64,000 bases of DNA from Bradysia coprophila (taxonomy: Eukaryota; Arthropoda; Insecta; Diptera; Sciaridae), in assembly GCF_014529535.1 (NCBI RefSeq), contig NW_023503608.1:248001-312000 (forward strand), written 5' to 3'. Position 1 is the first letter of the stretch, and each line of letters opens with the position of its first letter. Positions 37,052 to 49,200 of the stretch are shown piece after piece. Position numbers and translations under genes: made by a program. A model generated the notes under the pieces. The model had not been told where the DNA came from and did not search any database. It saw nothing but the letters and a program-made list of their open reading frames with translations.

Positions 37052-37504
37052 CAATGTTTTATCTCCTGCAAGCTGATATTTCATACATTACGCGTTTCTG
37101 CATATAAACACAAACACATACATAACCACAGCCTATACGATTGGATAATTCACACATAACCCACCTAGGGTAAATTTACTTTCCATCTACATATTTGAAA
37201 TAGTACTTTATTTCATATGGAGTAGGATCCTCGAGCGACAGCGAGCTGCAAGCTGATATTTCATACATTAGCGAAATAACCACAAAAATTTATATTTAAA
37301 ATTAATTAATTAAGCATGTTGTTTTAAAACGCATTCACAACAAAAAAAAAACATCATACAGAGAATCCTTTATTTACTTACTCACACACATATACTATCC
37401 ACCTCAACATTTCGTTCAAATCATATCATTCCGACTACTCTGATTATTTGATCGATGTAGAAGTGACTAACGAACCACTACCGACACCAATTGCATCGCG
37501 GTAT

Positions 37505-37580
37505 GTGATTTGTTGGCGTAGTGGTCAGCATGTTTGGTTGATATGCTGCTGGTCCCGTGTTCGCTTCCGCCGTTCGGCGA
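37505..37580 (+). repeat. tRNA-like SINE head (candidate)
   Basis: TTGGCGTAGTGGTCAGC and GTCCCGTGTTCGCTTCC have the order, spacing and base content of Pol III A and B boxes. There is no intact cloverleaf, so a SINE-derived fragment rather than a tRNA gene. Confidence 0.4.
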
Positions 37581-37583
37581 TTA

Positions 37584-38685
37584 TTAGCCCCGTACGAAGT
37601 ACTGGGGGCTTATAAGATTAATATGCCGTTTGTAACACGTCGAATTGGAAGCAGACAGTAAGGGCAAAGCATTTGGTTGTGTTCATAGATGACGAATCCG
37701 CAATAAAAAAAATGTCCGTCCGTCCGTCCGTCCGTCCGTCCGTCCGTCCGTCCGTGACCCCTCTAGCAAATGAAAGGTATTGACGAGTAGAACAAAGTTG
37801 CTAAACATTGTTTTTGGGTAAGATGCAACGCGAGCTTGTTGGGAGGGCTCAAAGGTCGTTACTCGGCCCTAAGTGTTTTTTGCACATAAATCGAGTAAAT
37901 CTCATCCGATTTTGCTAGATTTAGTTTTTTATGGAAGGTAACTGAATACCGAAAAGAACGTGTCGAAAAAAGTTTCAAATTTGGGCCCTTGGACTAAGGC
38001 CGCTACTCGGCCCTAAGTGTTTTTTGCACATAAATCGAGTAAATCTCATCCGATTTTGCTAGATTTAGTTTTTTATGGAAGGTAACTGAATACCGAAAAT
38101 AACGTGTCGAAAAAAGTTTCAAATTTGGGCCCTTGGACTAAGGCCGCTACTCGGCCCTAAGTGTTTTTTGCACATAAATCGAGTAAATCTCATCCGATTT
38201 TGCTAGATTTAGTTTTTTATGGAAGGTAACTGAATACCGAAAAGAACGTGTCGAAAAAAGTTTCAAATTTGGGCCCTTGGACTAAGGCCGCTACTCGGCC
38301 TTAAGTGTTTTTTGCACATAAATCGAGTAAATCTCATCCGATTTTGCTAAATTTTGTTTCATTTGAGAGATAATTGAATACCCAATAGAAAGTTAGCAAA
38401 CAATTTTGGGTTTCTAAAATAATGTCGTAAATTGTTGGTTTTATTTGAGAGGTACTTCGTACGGGCTTTCGTAATTGCGCTATGCGCAATTTTAAAAATG
38501 AACACTTTCAGTAAATTTGACCATGCCCAACTTGACTTGCATTTTGGTAACAGACGCATTAGAGGGTTGTAGACGTATTAGGGTTCCGGGCGTATTACGG
38601 CTACGGACGTATTATGGTTACGGACGAAATAGGATTACGGGTCGTACGGGGCTAAGTCGCAGCAAACGCTCCGACTGTTCTGATG
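37584..38685 (+). mobile_element. GTACG-ended dispersed repeat, copy C, with 144-bp tandem units
   Basis: Starts TTAGCCCCGTACGAAGTACT and ends GTACGGGGCTAAGTCGCAGC then CGGAGCG-type sequence in inverse, matching copy A. It contains a GTCC microsatellite at about 37712-37755. Four tandem units carry ACTCGGCCCTAAGTG (last copy ACTCGGCCTTAAGTG) at 37861, 38005, 38149 and 38293, exactly 144 bp apart and nearly identical. Each unit has the phrase AAATCGAGTAAATCTCATCC. Confidence 0.8.
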
Positions 38686-38860
38686 CCTTGTTTTTTTTCA
38701 AATATGTAGATGGAAAGTAAATTTACCCTAGGTGGGTTATGTGTGAATTATCCAATCGTATAGGCTGTGGTTATGTATGTGTTTGTGTTTATATGCAGAA
38801 ACGCGTAATGTATGAAATATCAGCTTGCAGGAGATAAAATAAATTTCGTTGCGTAAAATT

Positions 38861-38946
38861 TTTTATCTGTCTAGAACGATAATCTCGAGCTTATCCCTCT
38901 AGGGAGTTTTTGTTTATCTCGATATATCTGTTCTCGACAGATAAAA
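38861..38946. repeat. Imperfect palindrome
   Basis: TTTTATCTGTCTAGAACGATA at the left is mirrored by TATATCTGTTCTCGACAGATAAAA at the right, with TTATCCCTCTAGGGAG in the middle. It lies directly beside the right arm of the foldback structure. Confidence 0.65.
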
Positions 38947-38960
38947 TATGATATGCACCT

Positions 38961-39054
38961 ATTGCCAGACTGTTATTTTGACGTGTAGGCATTATGACCC
39001 ACGCCTTCGGCTGGGGCAATAATGTCCTACACGTCAAAATACCAATCTTGGCAA
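38961..39054. repeat. Palindromic MITE-like element
   Basis: Arms 38961-38995 and 39019-39054 share TTTTGACGTGTAGG and its complement. The loop contains CGCCTTCGGCTGG. Confidence 0.8.
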
Positions 39055-39396
39055 CAGATGCATAATATATATTACTTGGACCTTGCTTTTGTTAACCTTA
39101 TAACAAAAACAAGAGAGATGAAAGAAAAATTGACGACTCTCAAAAAATTAATTCTTCCAATTTACAAGTAAGAATCGACGAGAATTTCTGCTTCGTCTAA
39201 CATATTCCCAAATGTTGGTCACCCATTATCCTCCAAATCCTGAACCATATCCTCAATGTGACGAGTTGAATTCCGTTGATCGCTGGCGTAAACGCTACCA
39301 TGATGTGGTATACTGTACCCTTATCCTATTTGCAGGTGAAATAACTTTGATATTGATTGAAGTTGGTTCACGAAAAATAGAGCGCTGCCATTAGTA

Positions 39397-40143
39397 ATAG
39401 ACCTGAAGACTGTGGTATTTTGACCTGAAGATTATTTTTGAGTCCCTCATATGGTTCTGGAATTCTCTTGGATGGTAAAAGGTGCCCATGAATACGAGCA
39501 ACAAAATACGACTTTCCTGGAAAATGCATATTACTTTGAAATTGGTGTCATTCGATGCCCACGGACCCCAATGAGCAGAAAAACCATCGTCAGACAAAAA
39601 TCGATGTGTCAGCCCGCCAGACAAAATGAAAAGTCCAAAATTGTCAGTTTTGGTCGTGATATGCCATTGGCGTCAAATGTATGACACACATCCCAATTAA
39701 TGAAAAAAACATCGCCAGACAAAAAAAAATGACAACTGTGAGCCACCAGACAAAAAGAGAACTCGAAATTGGTCGCTTTTTGTCATCATAAGCCCGCGAC
39801 CTAAAATTGGTGTCAATCGGACCCAATGACACGACCAAAACTGACAATTTTGGACTTTTCATTTTGTCTGACGGCTGACAGTTCACACTGAATTTTGTCT
39901 GGCGATGGTTTTTCTGCTCATTGGGGTCCGTGGGCATCGAATGACATCGTTTTCAGATCAAGGGCTTATCACGACAAAAAGTGGCTATTTTCCGATTTCC
40001 CTTTTGTCTGGCATGCCCCAATATGCATTTTCAGGAAAATCGTAGAACATTTTTTGTCGCTCGTATTCATGGGCACCTTTTAGCATCCAAGAGAATGCCA
40101 GGACCATATGAGGGACTCAATATACCACAGGCTCCAGGTCTAT
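39397..40143. mobile_element. Foldback/MITE element with ~180-bp terminal inverted repeats
   Basis: Begins ATAGACCTGAAGACTGTGG and ends CCACAGGCTCCAGGTCTAT. The inverted arms include GAGTCCCTCATATGG, AAAGGTGCCCATGAATACGA and TCGATGCCCACGGACCCCAA with their complements on the right. The interior has several GCCAGACAAAA motifs in both directions. It is non-coding; the two frames at 39391-39937 are palindrome artefacts. The target duplication is unclear. Confidence 0.8.
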
Positions 40144-40512
40144 AATTTTACGACAAAATGTACTAAAAATAGAATTGTACAAAACAGCGTTTCCCAATAA
40201 CAATTTAAAAAAAACTGTCGTAGTAGACTAGCTACGTTTGCAACGTGAAACTTACAGGTGCCTTCTTGTCTATTTAGTTCGATTGTGACTGTACAGTTAG
40301 ACATACTACTACAAGAAACAACTCATATTAATTGTACTCATGTAAACAAGGTAGATTATAACTACCGTTAATTCTAGTGATCAACGCCGTACTACCTAGT
40401 CAAAGGATAATTATTAAACTCAGAAGTAGTGTTTTCAATTGTAAAAAGATATTTATTGACATTACGGCAAAATAGTAATTAGATTAAAATTAAGTAAAAT
40501 CAATCGAAAATT

Positions 40513-43500
40513 ATGGCCCAACGCGTGTCAAACGATCTCACCATTAACGATGTGATCCGAAATCGTGATAATTCGAACGTTTTGTACGGCGAACATCAGC
40601 AAAAGGTTCATATTTACAGAAATTCTAACATTTCTGGTAGAAAATCGACTAAATTCCATTTACAGAACGTCAACAGATTGTTGTCACTGAAAATCAAAGA
40701 CGCTAACGGAAAGCTGAACAACATGTTTGCCGTTATTGAGGCTAACGATTCGAAACGATTCTGTTGCCTATTGTGTTCAACGAACAATATGGACGTTTTG
40801 AAACTGATTAGTCATGCTGGAAGTAAGAAACACAAGCTAAAACTTGGCACTATCGACGAGAAAGGTCCATCGTCAAACCAACTCAATGGTAAACGAAATT
40901 CCTATAATATTTCTAGAAGAACAAAATCATTACAGCCTGTCTATAATAGGTTCCACTGTAGAAGCGTCATCCGAGTTACAGGAACGGCTAGACAAAATTA
41001 CTGATCAAGTGATGATCGGTATGGAATACATTATTGAGGTGTCCTTTGGAGACACGTTCGAGCCGATTTTCCATTGTGTCTTGTGCGAAGGAAGATTCGA
41101 TCTCCAAGTGATTATCCATCATTTAACATCGTACGTGCACCGGCTGAACTATTTGGTATGGTATGTTATTGTAATGGGAAAACAAGCTGAGTTCAAACAA
41201 ATTTCTTTCAATTTTAAGGAAAAACATTTCCCGACTGCTTTTAAGAAGATTTCGGCAATGGAAAAACGAGAGCAAAAATATAATTTCTTGGAAAAAATCT
41301 GCCAAAATATCGAAAACCGTTATGGACGGCTATCAATAAAGACTATTCAAAGTGACGAATTTTCCGTCAGTCAGGCAGTATGCTACGAGAGTGTTTTGAA
41401 TAGTAAACACATCGATGAGAAAATGGGACGAACTTTCACCGAGTTCATGGATATAAATCAAACCAATGGTTAGTGCTATAAAGATCAAATAACATCCACA
41501 CATCTTATTCTTCGATCCTTCTTTTTTCTAGGATTATCTCCAGTCTCCGAGTTTGACGAAACAACTTCCATTTTTGGGCTAGAGTCAATTTCAACTTCCA
41601 GTGAATTTGAGATGTAGGTCGAGTGTCATTTGAAAAACTTTCAGATTATGCAAAAAAAATCTTTGTTTCCACTAGGAGTCCATTAGGAGCTCATAATAAA
41701 GTTTTGATACGGCCGAGTACGTCAATGCTCCCAAGTCAGAAATCGGCTTTGTCACCAATTTCACCAGAAAGAACACAAGAATTTGATAAAAGGTTTCGTT
41801 CGTGCAAAAGTTCGCCTCAACTTTCTACGCATCACAGCCCTTTCCATGTAAAGACTTCAAATTCGACTTCATCTAGCAGCTGTCGACGGAAGGAAAGTAA
41901 ATACATCGACAAAAAACACTCTTCACTGAGAATTGTGGATAAACCACCGAATCGAAAATGTTCGCACGCAGATGCAGGTCAGAATCGTGTAAGATCACAA
42001 TCACCACCTGGGCATCGTGGACATCGTCAAAAGGATAGTAAGACCCTTGCACTGCCACGTCAAAGTCGTGATAGATCACGATCACCACCAGAGCATCGTA
42101 AAAAGAAGCCACACTCTAAACTAAGTAAGAATCGTGATAGATCCCGATCACCACAACGACACCAAGCCCTCATGCAAAACTATCGCCAATCGCTTGAAGA
42201 TTATGATCAAATCAGAACCTGTGCCTATTTTGAGTCGCAGAGAAAGTTCAATCTTTCATCTGAACGATCTGAATCTGCTTTATACAGACCGAGTTACGAA
42301 ATACCCAGTCGAACCGATTATTTATTGAGCTACAACAGACGCTACAATCATCCGATAGAACCGGTGACTGCTAAAGACTACAGATTCCCAGCCTCAATCG
42401 AATGGAAAATCAACAGCGAAGAACATGCGAACCGAGCAGACTATTCATTGATCTACAACGGAGGTTGCAACTACGATCGTCCGCCAGAAACAATCCCAGC
42501 CTCAATTGAATGGGGATTTAGCGATGGCGAATATGCTTTACCTAGGTCGTATCTGAAAAGAGCAAGTCGAGCAGATTATTCAATGAGCTACAACAGCGCC
42601 TTCAACCGTCCAACAGATAGTATCCCCACTTCAATCGACTATGGAGAATATGTGCTATCCAGGCCACATCGAAAAGGAACAAACCAAACAGATTGTTTGT
42701 TGAGCTACAACAGAGGCTTCAAACATCCAACCGAAACCGGATTATCTAAAGATTGCAGACCGACTTCAAGCGATCCGGCTATGGACGAAGAAGAACCGAT
42801 TACGATTATTTCAGTTCTCAGCTTGTTATCTGCTTTTGAAAATTATCTCGGTAGTCTGGGACCGAAAATGATTGAATTGATGACGGAAGCCATAGCAATG
42901 GAAACGATCGGCGTAAACTTTTCCAATCAGATGCTCGATGACCTGAACCACTGTATTTTATTTGAAACTACGAGAGAGAAGCTAAAAGGTCTGCTAAGTG
43001 CGGGTATAGTAGACGAGAATAAAACAGCGGCAGTTAAGAGAACCATTCGACACATGGATGTATTAATTGATGAAGCCAATGCAAGAAAACGTATCGGGAC
43101 CACGTCATCGCAAAATTCCAACAACCGAATCGATGCGACCGACTGTTCTGCAGCATCACCGGCACAAAACCAAAGTCGTGATCGGTATGCAGTTGCCGAG
43201 AAGATATTGGTGGCTATGAATGAACAGGGCAGATCAGATATTTCGAAAGTAAAGCTTGCACAATATGTCGACCAATACGAATCATTGGCAAATGCTAAAG
43301 AATGCGACGATGAGCGCAGAGTGAAATCGGAAATGGGAAAATTGGTCGATAAATCATTGGCAAATGGTAAGGAATGCGACGCTGAGCGCGGAGTAAAATC
43401 GGAAACGGGAAAAGTGGTCGGTAGGTCGCACCGACAACGTAATTACGTGGAACCATCAAAAAAGACTGAGCCAATAACTGATGTCAGTAAAAATTCGTCA

Positions 43501-43851
43501 ATCATTGTGGATTCCACCATTCCTAACACTCGAATGAATAATATCTCCTTAAAGACAGATCCAACTACTGATGACGCCTTTAAAAAAAAATCATCAGCCT
43601 TTCAAGCGTTTCCATCAACCACGCTGAGTGATTCAAATCTAACAACGTTGATGAAAAATTTTTACATTTTGTCCGACACGGAGAAGCAAGAAGTGATTAC
43701 GAACATTAGAGAGATAGAACGTCATGAACCGGAACGTATGCAACGATTGAGAAATCAAATGGAAATTGATAAATTCCTCAATTTTAAATTCGGATCATCA
43801 GAGACGGTGGTACTGAAGAAATTAAAATCGGAAACGGCGGCTGAATTTTAG
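40513..43851 (+). CDS. Large zinc-finger (U1/matrin type) and Arg/Ser-rich protein, function unknown
   Basis: Predicted 1052 aa in four exons: 40513-40888, 40962-41468, 41532-41600, 41645-43851. The N-terminal half has two U1/matrin-type fingers: CLLC-x12-H-x5-H (about residues 77-100) and CVLC-x11-H-x5-H (about 170-195, preceded by GMEYIIEVSFGD). This pair occurs in RNA-associated nuclear proteins of insects. Exon 4 adds an RS region (RSRSPPEHRKKK and RDRSRSPQRH), then four degenerate ~40-aa repeats built on DYxLSYNxxxNxPxE...SIEW. A helical acidic segment SVLSLLSAFENYLGSLGPKM follows, then a tandem pair around SLANAKECDDERRVKSE. The last junction is uncertain: the 44-nt intron is short. Otherwise exon 3 ends at a TAG at about 41613-41615, or exon 2 splices straight to 41645, which also keeps frame. 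A polyadenylation signal lies at 44037. A nuclear, RNA-linked role is inference. Confidence 0.75.
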
Positions 43852-43859
43852 TTTTACAG

Positions 43860-45180
43860 TCATTGTTACATCACTGTACTTAGTGATAATTGAACATTGA
43901 ATTGAATTCATTTTATAATTTCTATTGATGGGGAAATTTTCCAAATTTTTCAATTTTACGAGCGCGCCAGACACGCCTTATTTACCTTTAACTTAATGGA
44001 ATAATTTGAGCAACATTGTGACTAATTTCAAGTTAAAATAAAACCAACATGCTACGCAAAACGAACAGAATTTTTCCGCTATATCTACACCAAACTCTGT
44101 CCTCCGGTTTCAATATAAAATTGTTAAATGCTCTCAACACAATAAGTTTTTCTCAAGTGGTTTGTTTACCAAAGATTATACTTGAATGAATTGCACTTGC
44201 ATTCAGTTCGAATAGAATCAAATCGAATTAAGTCATTCACTGGCAATTTACTTAATGCATTGACCCATTACTCGATGATAGAATATTATGTTCAAAGCCA
44301 TTCACTTAAGAAATGGACATTAAAAGACAATAAGAATCGTTGAATTGTACATTCATACCCATGCAATCGAAATCACTAAATTTTCTTTTACTACCTCGAC
44401 CATCGGGTATATACCATACGTGGTAATGAATTTGAAATTCTTTTAGAAATACTTTCGTCAGATGTCTCACAGAATGGAATTGTGATTGTAATTTTGTGCA
44501 ATAGCGAATCAGGTGCGTTCGTAATGCAATTTTAAGTGGACTGCTCACCTTTATATACGTTTCATATAAGTTTACCTCTAACCTTAAGAATTGTGTTACT
44601 CTTCCTCGTGAACCCATTAACTCCCGCATATAATACAACAACAAATCAACTTCCTTCTGAGTTATGTTGACGTGTGTAGACGCGATCTTGAAACCGGTTT
44701 CTTTGACGATCCAAACATATATTTATACGAAAGAGCTGAAGATAGTGAAATGGATTTTTTTTTATTCCTCTTGTTAAATATTTAGGCGTATGCAGAAACA
44801 TCGAAACCGAAAAGAAACTCATTCATTTGGAGTCGCGTGTTCACCGAATAAACACGTAAAATACACAGCTAAAAGTACCTCGGACGGATTGTTGTATTTA
44901 TAATATCTGTAATCGGCGATTAAAATTTATTGTTCTGAAATATATTCGTTATTTGTACGAAATAAGTGAGTTTAAAAAAAAGAAACAAAAATTCTCTTTA
45001 CTTATGAGTCGACGACCGGTCAGTGGTGTTTTAGATTTATTAAGGTAATTTCTTTTTCTGGTACAGAATTTCATGAGTTTTGTGTTTAAACGAAAAATTT
45101 GTTGCCATAAAAATAGTACGAACTAATAACCCATTGGTGTCAATTTAAAAAATTAATTTAAATTAAAAAAGAAGAATAAA
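43860..45180. other. Intergenic, no supported gene
   Basis: Contains the polyadenylation signal of the zinc-finger gene (AATAAA, 44037-44042) and the presumed promoter of the SDR gene. A 112-codon frame on the minus strand (44306-44644) has a balanced composition but no known motif. Confidence 0.5.
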
Positions 45181-46170
45181 ATGTCCGAAGATAGCTCTAA
45201 TAACTTTGCTATATGGGTTGGTGGTACAATCTGTGCAGCGGTGGGACTAGCTGTAATTTTGTATTTTCTGAGGTACGTGTTGGAGAGCGTATTTTACGTA
45301 TAATATTATATTTTTGTTTGTTTGTTCATTGTCATCATTTTTTTGTTCTTCTTAAATTCATTGCCATAAATACTAAATTTTATAGTCACTTAACTTAGAG
45401 GACACACAAAAAATTTGCTTTTCAACATGATGATTAGCCGCATTTTCCGTCATATAATGTTTAGTGTGTATATAAATATTACTGATGTGTTTCTATGCAC
45501 AAAAGAATCCGTTTTTTTATGTGTACAAAATGGTCAATCAGCACAACAATCAATGGTTTGATTTAACCAAAGAGTATAATTATTTTTTTTAGAGTACTTG
45601 GTAACGTTTACCAACCGGTAAGCGTATTTATCACGTTATGATCATTAGAATCAGTTACCCATGTGATTTTGGTGATTTTCATCTTTTACTTCATTGGTTT
45701 TAACACTCGTTTTTAGGCAAAAGGGAGTACTACTTTGCATAGTTTCGTTGGTAACATTATGAGTCTGTCGAATTAATGTATCCGGTTGTTTCACCATCAA
45801 TGCTGGGTTGTATAGATAACTTCTTAGAAACGACATACATTTTCACAACAAAATCTGTTACTTCATTTGAGTAAAGTATCTCTTTGGTTCTGATATAAAA
45901 TCTATTACCTCATTAGTTTGAGTGAGTATACAATTCTCATTATAAAAGAACACTACCCCAAAGTTGATCGTTTATTCTGGTAGTAGTTGCGAGCAGTTGT
46001 TGATAGCAGATGACTGGACGTTTATGTATGGCTTGCAGTATGGTATCTCGGTTTCGTTTGTACTAAAACAATGCGCTGGGGTGCCTATTCCGTGAATTTG
46101 CTTGATAGTGCAGCACTAAGTTGGTGGTAAATTCCATCTAAGGCTAAATATGACCACAAGACCGATAGCA

Positions 46171-46202
<32 letters not shown>

Positions 46203-49200
46203 ATAATAACGAATAAGCAAAGAAAATAAAAGAAAAACGAAATTTTGGCTCCTCAATACGTAGACGTAGACAGACATCTACTTTTTAGTGATCGATTTTT
46301 AACAAAAACGGGAAACAGTAAAACTTACAGTTGTTGAAGGTTGAGGACAAACAGCTTAATAGTTACAGAAAGTCACTGTGTTTAATTATAAATTTGAAAA
46401 GTATGAAGGGTACCACTCACACTGATGCCGACGACAATAAAGGTGAACATAAAAAGCAAAACCAAAAACAAAAGAGAATTCTGTGAGAATTTCCACCTTT
46501 ATTTACAGAATATTATTTTCATTAAATTTCATTTTGACTGTCTCTGCAACAGTAGCAAATAAGATATCGTTTGGTTACATATCGATCTTCTTTGTTTGAA
46601 CATTTATGATCACGTACTTCTACGTTATTAGAATGAAAATTTATTTTTCAATTTACAATTACACTTCATGATTGATAATGCATACAACTCACCAATGCTG
46701 CCCCAGCAATTTTTTGTATTACAGTCGAAAACTCCTCGTTTAACGATTTGGGCCTCAGCCGTTTCACTTTCAGAAACACTTTGGAAAGAGTAACTTTGCC
46801 CAACAAACATTGGCAAAGTAACGAAAAGGACGACGAAAATGAATTGACTTCGAATTTTCATTTTTATTTACAACCGGTGAAAATCTACGTTCATATCTTA
46901 TAGAGATAAATAATTAAAATGATGTCAACCGTACAGACTTTTCATAATGTATCTGCACAAGCAATGAAACGAAAATGAACTGAAACGTTTTGTGCTGACT
47001 AGCAATTTTTAATTAAATATTAATAATTGTTACGTTCGGAAAGTCGAATATAATTATCGCAAACTGTTGAACTTGATCATAAACTTGATAATATTCTATT
47101 AGATTTCATATACTTGCCCAGCCCGCACACTGTACATGTGAGTGTGAGCATTTGCTGCTGGAAAATCTTTCTTCATTAATTAACACGGTAAAAGTGCAGG
47201 AAGAAATGATCCAATAAACAATTTGCCTTCGTTACAGTACATCGTAATCCTGACAATCTATTCGAGTATAGATAACTCAGAACAAAGACATTTAACGTAT
47301 AAACAATAATTAGTTATTTCAGCACAATATTCGTTGTTGTGTCAACTTGTCATCGATTGTCTTATGGACTGAAATGGCTGAAATAAATTGAAAGGGCGAA
47401 AATCGTAAAGCGATTTTCCACATAATTGATGAAGAAGTGAAAAATACTAAGCTGGAACATGAGTTTTGAATATGCTTTTCGAGACGTTTTATGAAACGAT
47501 CACCAAAGGGTGCAAGTTTGCCTTCTTTTGTTGTACTTAAACTTTGAGATGGCAAGTTAGCGATAATTTTGATAATTAGACTACTACTAACTGAAATACC
47601 TTTTTCATGCTTCGGGCCAAAAATGAGGGCAATTTTTCATTTTTTCTAGAGTGTTCGGCCCTTTGCATGAAAACTCACATGTGTACCTGCTTTGGACGAT
47701 TGATTTTAGGCACTTTCGCTTGTAAGCCTCACTCCGTTCGGCCTACAACTCGCAAAATTTCCTAAAATCAATCGTGCAAATCAGGTACACAAATGGCCAT
47801 TTTAAATCGTCTAAAACTCTAAACTTCGAAATTTTAGATGCTCTAAAAAAGGTAGCATGTTAACTACTCAAAGACTGTCTCAAAGAGAATTTTTTCGTGT
47901 ACTTCTTGCTTCAGGTCTAATAAACATTTGCTAAGTCTGTACTTGCAAAGATGTTCGTGAAAAACAATACTAGCTAAGTGTTCCGTTGAGCTATTTTCAT
48001 TTCCTTCGAGTTTCACATTTTCCATTACCTATCATAGATCAGAAAAGACGTACAGAACGAAATTTCGAATACAAATTGTTTCGCCTTTGCTCGAAATTCA
48101 ATTGCAATGTAATAAACAGCAATTGAAACAATCTAATATACCTTACAGTTGTACGTGGTACACCTGGCTAAGAATGTAATTTTTTGTTTACTACAAGATC
48201 AAAACCTGTCCAGCCAGCCAAAAAAAATGAATGGATTGTCCATAAACGTTAGAATAATAATAATAATAACATTTACATTCAAAAATACTCTCTCAGAACG
48301 GACCATGAAACCAGTTTCTGTGTTGTTTTTTCGGTTATAAGAATGTTTTGTGTTCTTAATATTAATAGCAATCTTGATGAAAAACTTTATCAAAAACTTT
48401 GAGGATGCAACGATAATATTATTAATGTGTTAAATAATAGTAAATGTACGCAACAGCCTCGTTTGTAATTATCTTGTCGTTCTTTTTGTGTAGCATGACT
48501 ATGCTAAAACTGATTATTTATTGGTAGCTAGATGTTTCCTTTGAAAAGAAGTTGGTTTGTGTTATTAGATGGAATATTAATCGACCACTCCGTTTAGTTT
48601 TGAATATTTTTGAATGAAAATTGGTGCTCAATCTCAATGTTCATTCTATTTTTGGAGATTTAATTCTACATTCTAAATTACCATAGATTTATCATCTATT
48701 CACCATACCAAAGAATTTTAAGTTAAAATTTTTAACTAATGATTACACTCAGTCAAATTTTGGTAAGAAAGAAAATAAATTTGTTCAATTTTAAATGACA
48801 AATTTAAAATAATTTTGATTTCATTCTTAACCCTTATGACATCTATAGACATAGGTTATACTATTCTCATAATTCTCTTATCTATATTCAAGTCATATAT
48901 AATACAATTGAACAATCCTATATGCCTTATAATAGAATATGAGTGCTTTCGGAAAGACCAAAACTTGTTACTTTTCCATACACTAGGTATGAGCCCTACT
49001 CACGTTAAAAAAATTTGGTTCAGATCCTTCGGAGGAATGTCGATTTCGTTTCTTTATCTAAATGCATGCGTTTCTCTGCGTTACCATGCGTTTCTATGCG
49101 TTTTCATGTAAACTTCAAATGCGTTGCGCGACTCGGAAACAATTTTTTGTCAATTTTGATGTTCTAGAGAATTGTTTAGGATTCGATAAAGAAACGAAAT

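Larger units (their letters stand above)
37057..38839. mobile_element. Foldback structure: 144-bp inverted repeats flanking 1.5 kb
   Basis: 37057-37200 and 38697-38839 are near-perfect reverse complements (start TTTTATCTCCTGCAAGCTGA; end CAGCTTGCAGGAGATAAAA). A third partial copy of the arm end (CTGCAAGCTGATATTTCATA) lies at 37247-37272 in direct orientation. The space between is largely occupied by dispersed-repeat copy C. No transposase frame was seen. It may be a foldback transposon or a MITE pair brought together by an insertion. Confidence 0.8.

Noticed and set aside
22588-38685. CRISPR-like or prokaryotic array interpretation of the 144-bp tandem units
   Set aside because: The units are contiguous, with no unique spacers, inside a dispersed eukaryotic repeat.
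39391-40083. Several frames of 62-97 codons on both strands
   Set aside because: Created by the long inverted repeats of the foldback element; the two strands encode mirror-image shadows.
44306-44644. 112-codon minus-strand frame with balanced composition
   Set aside because: No known domain, no clear start context, possible internal splice donors but no partner exons; not enough to call a gene.
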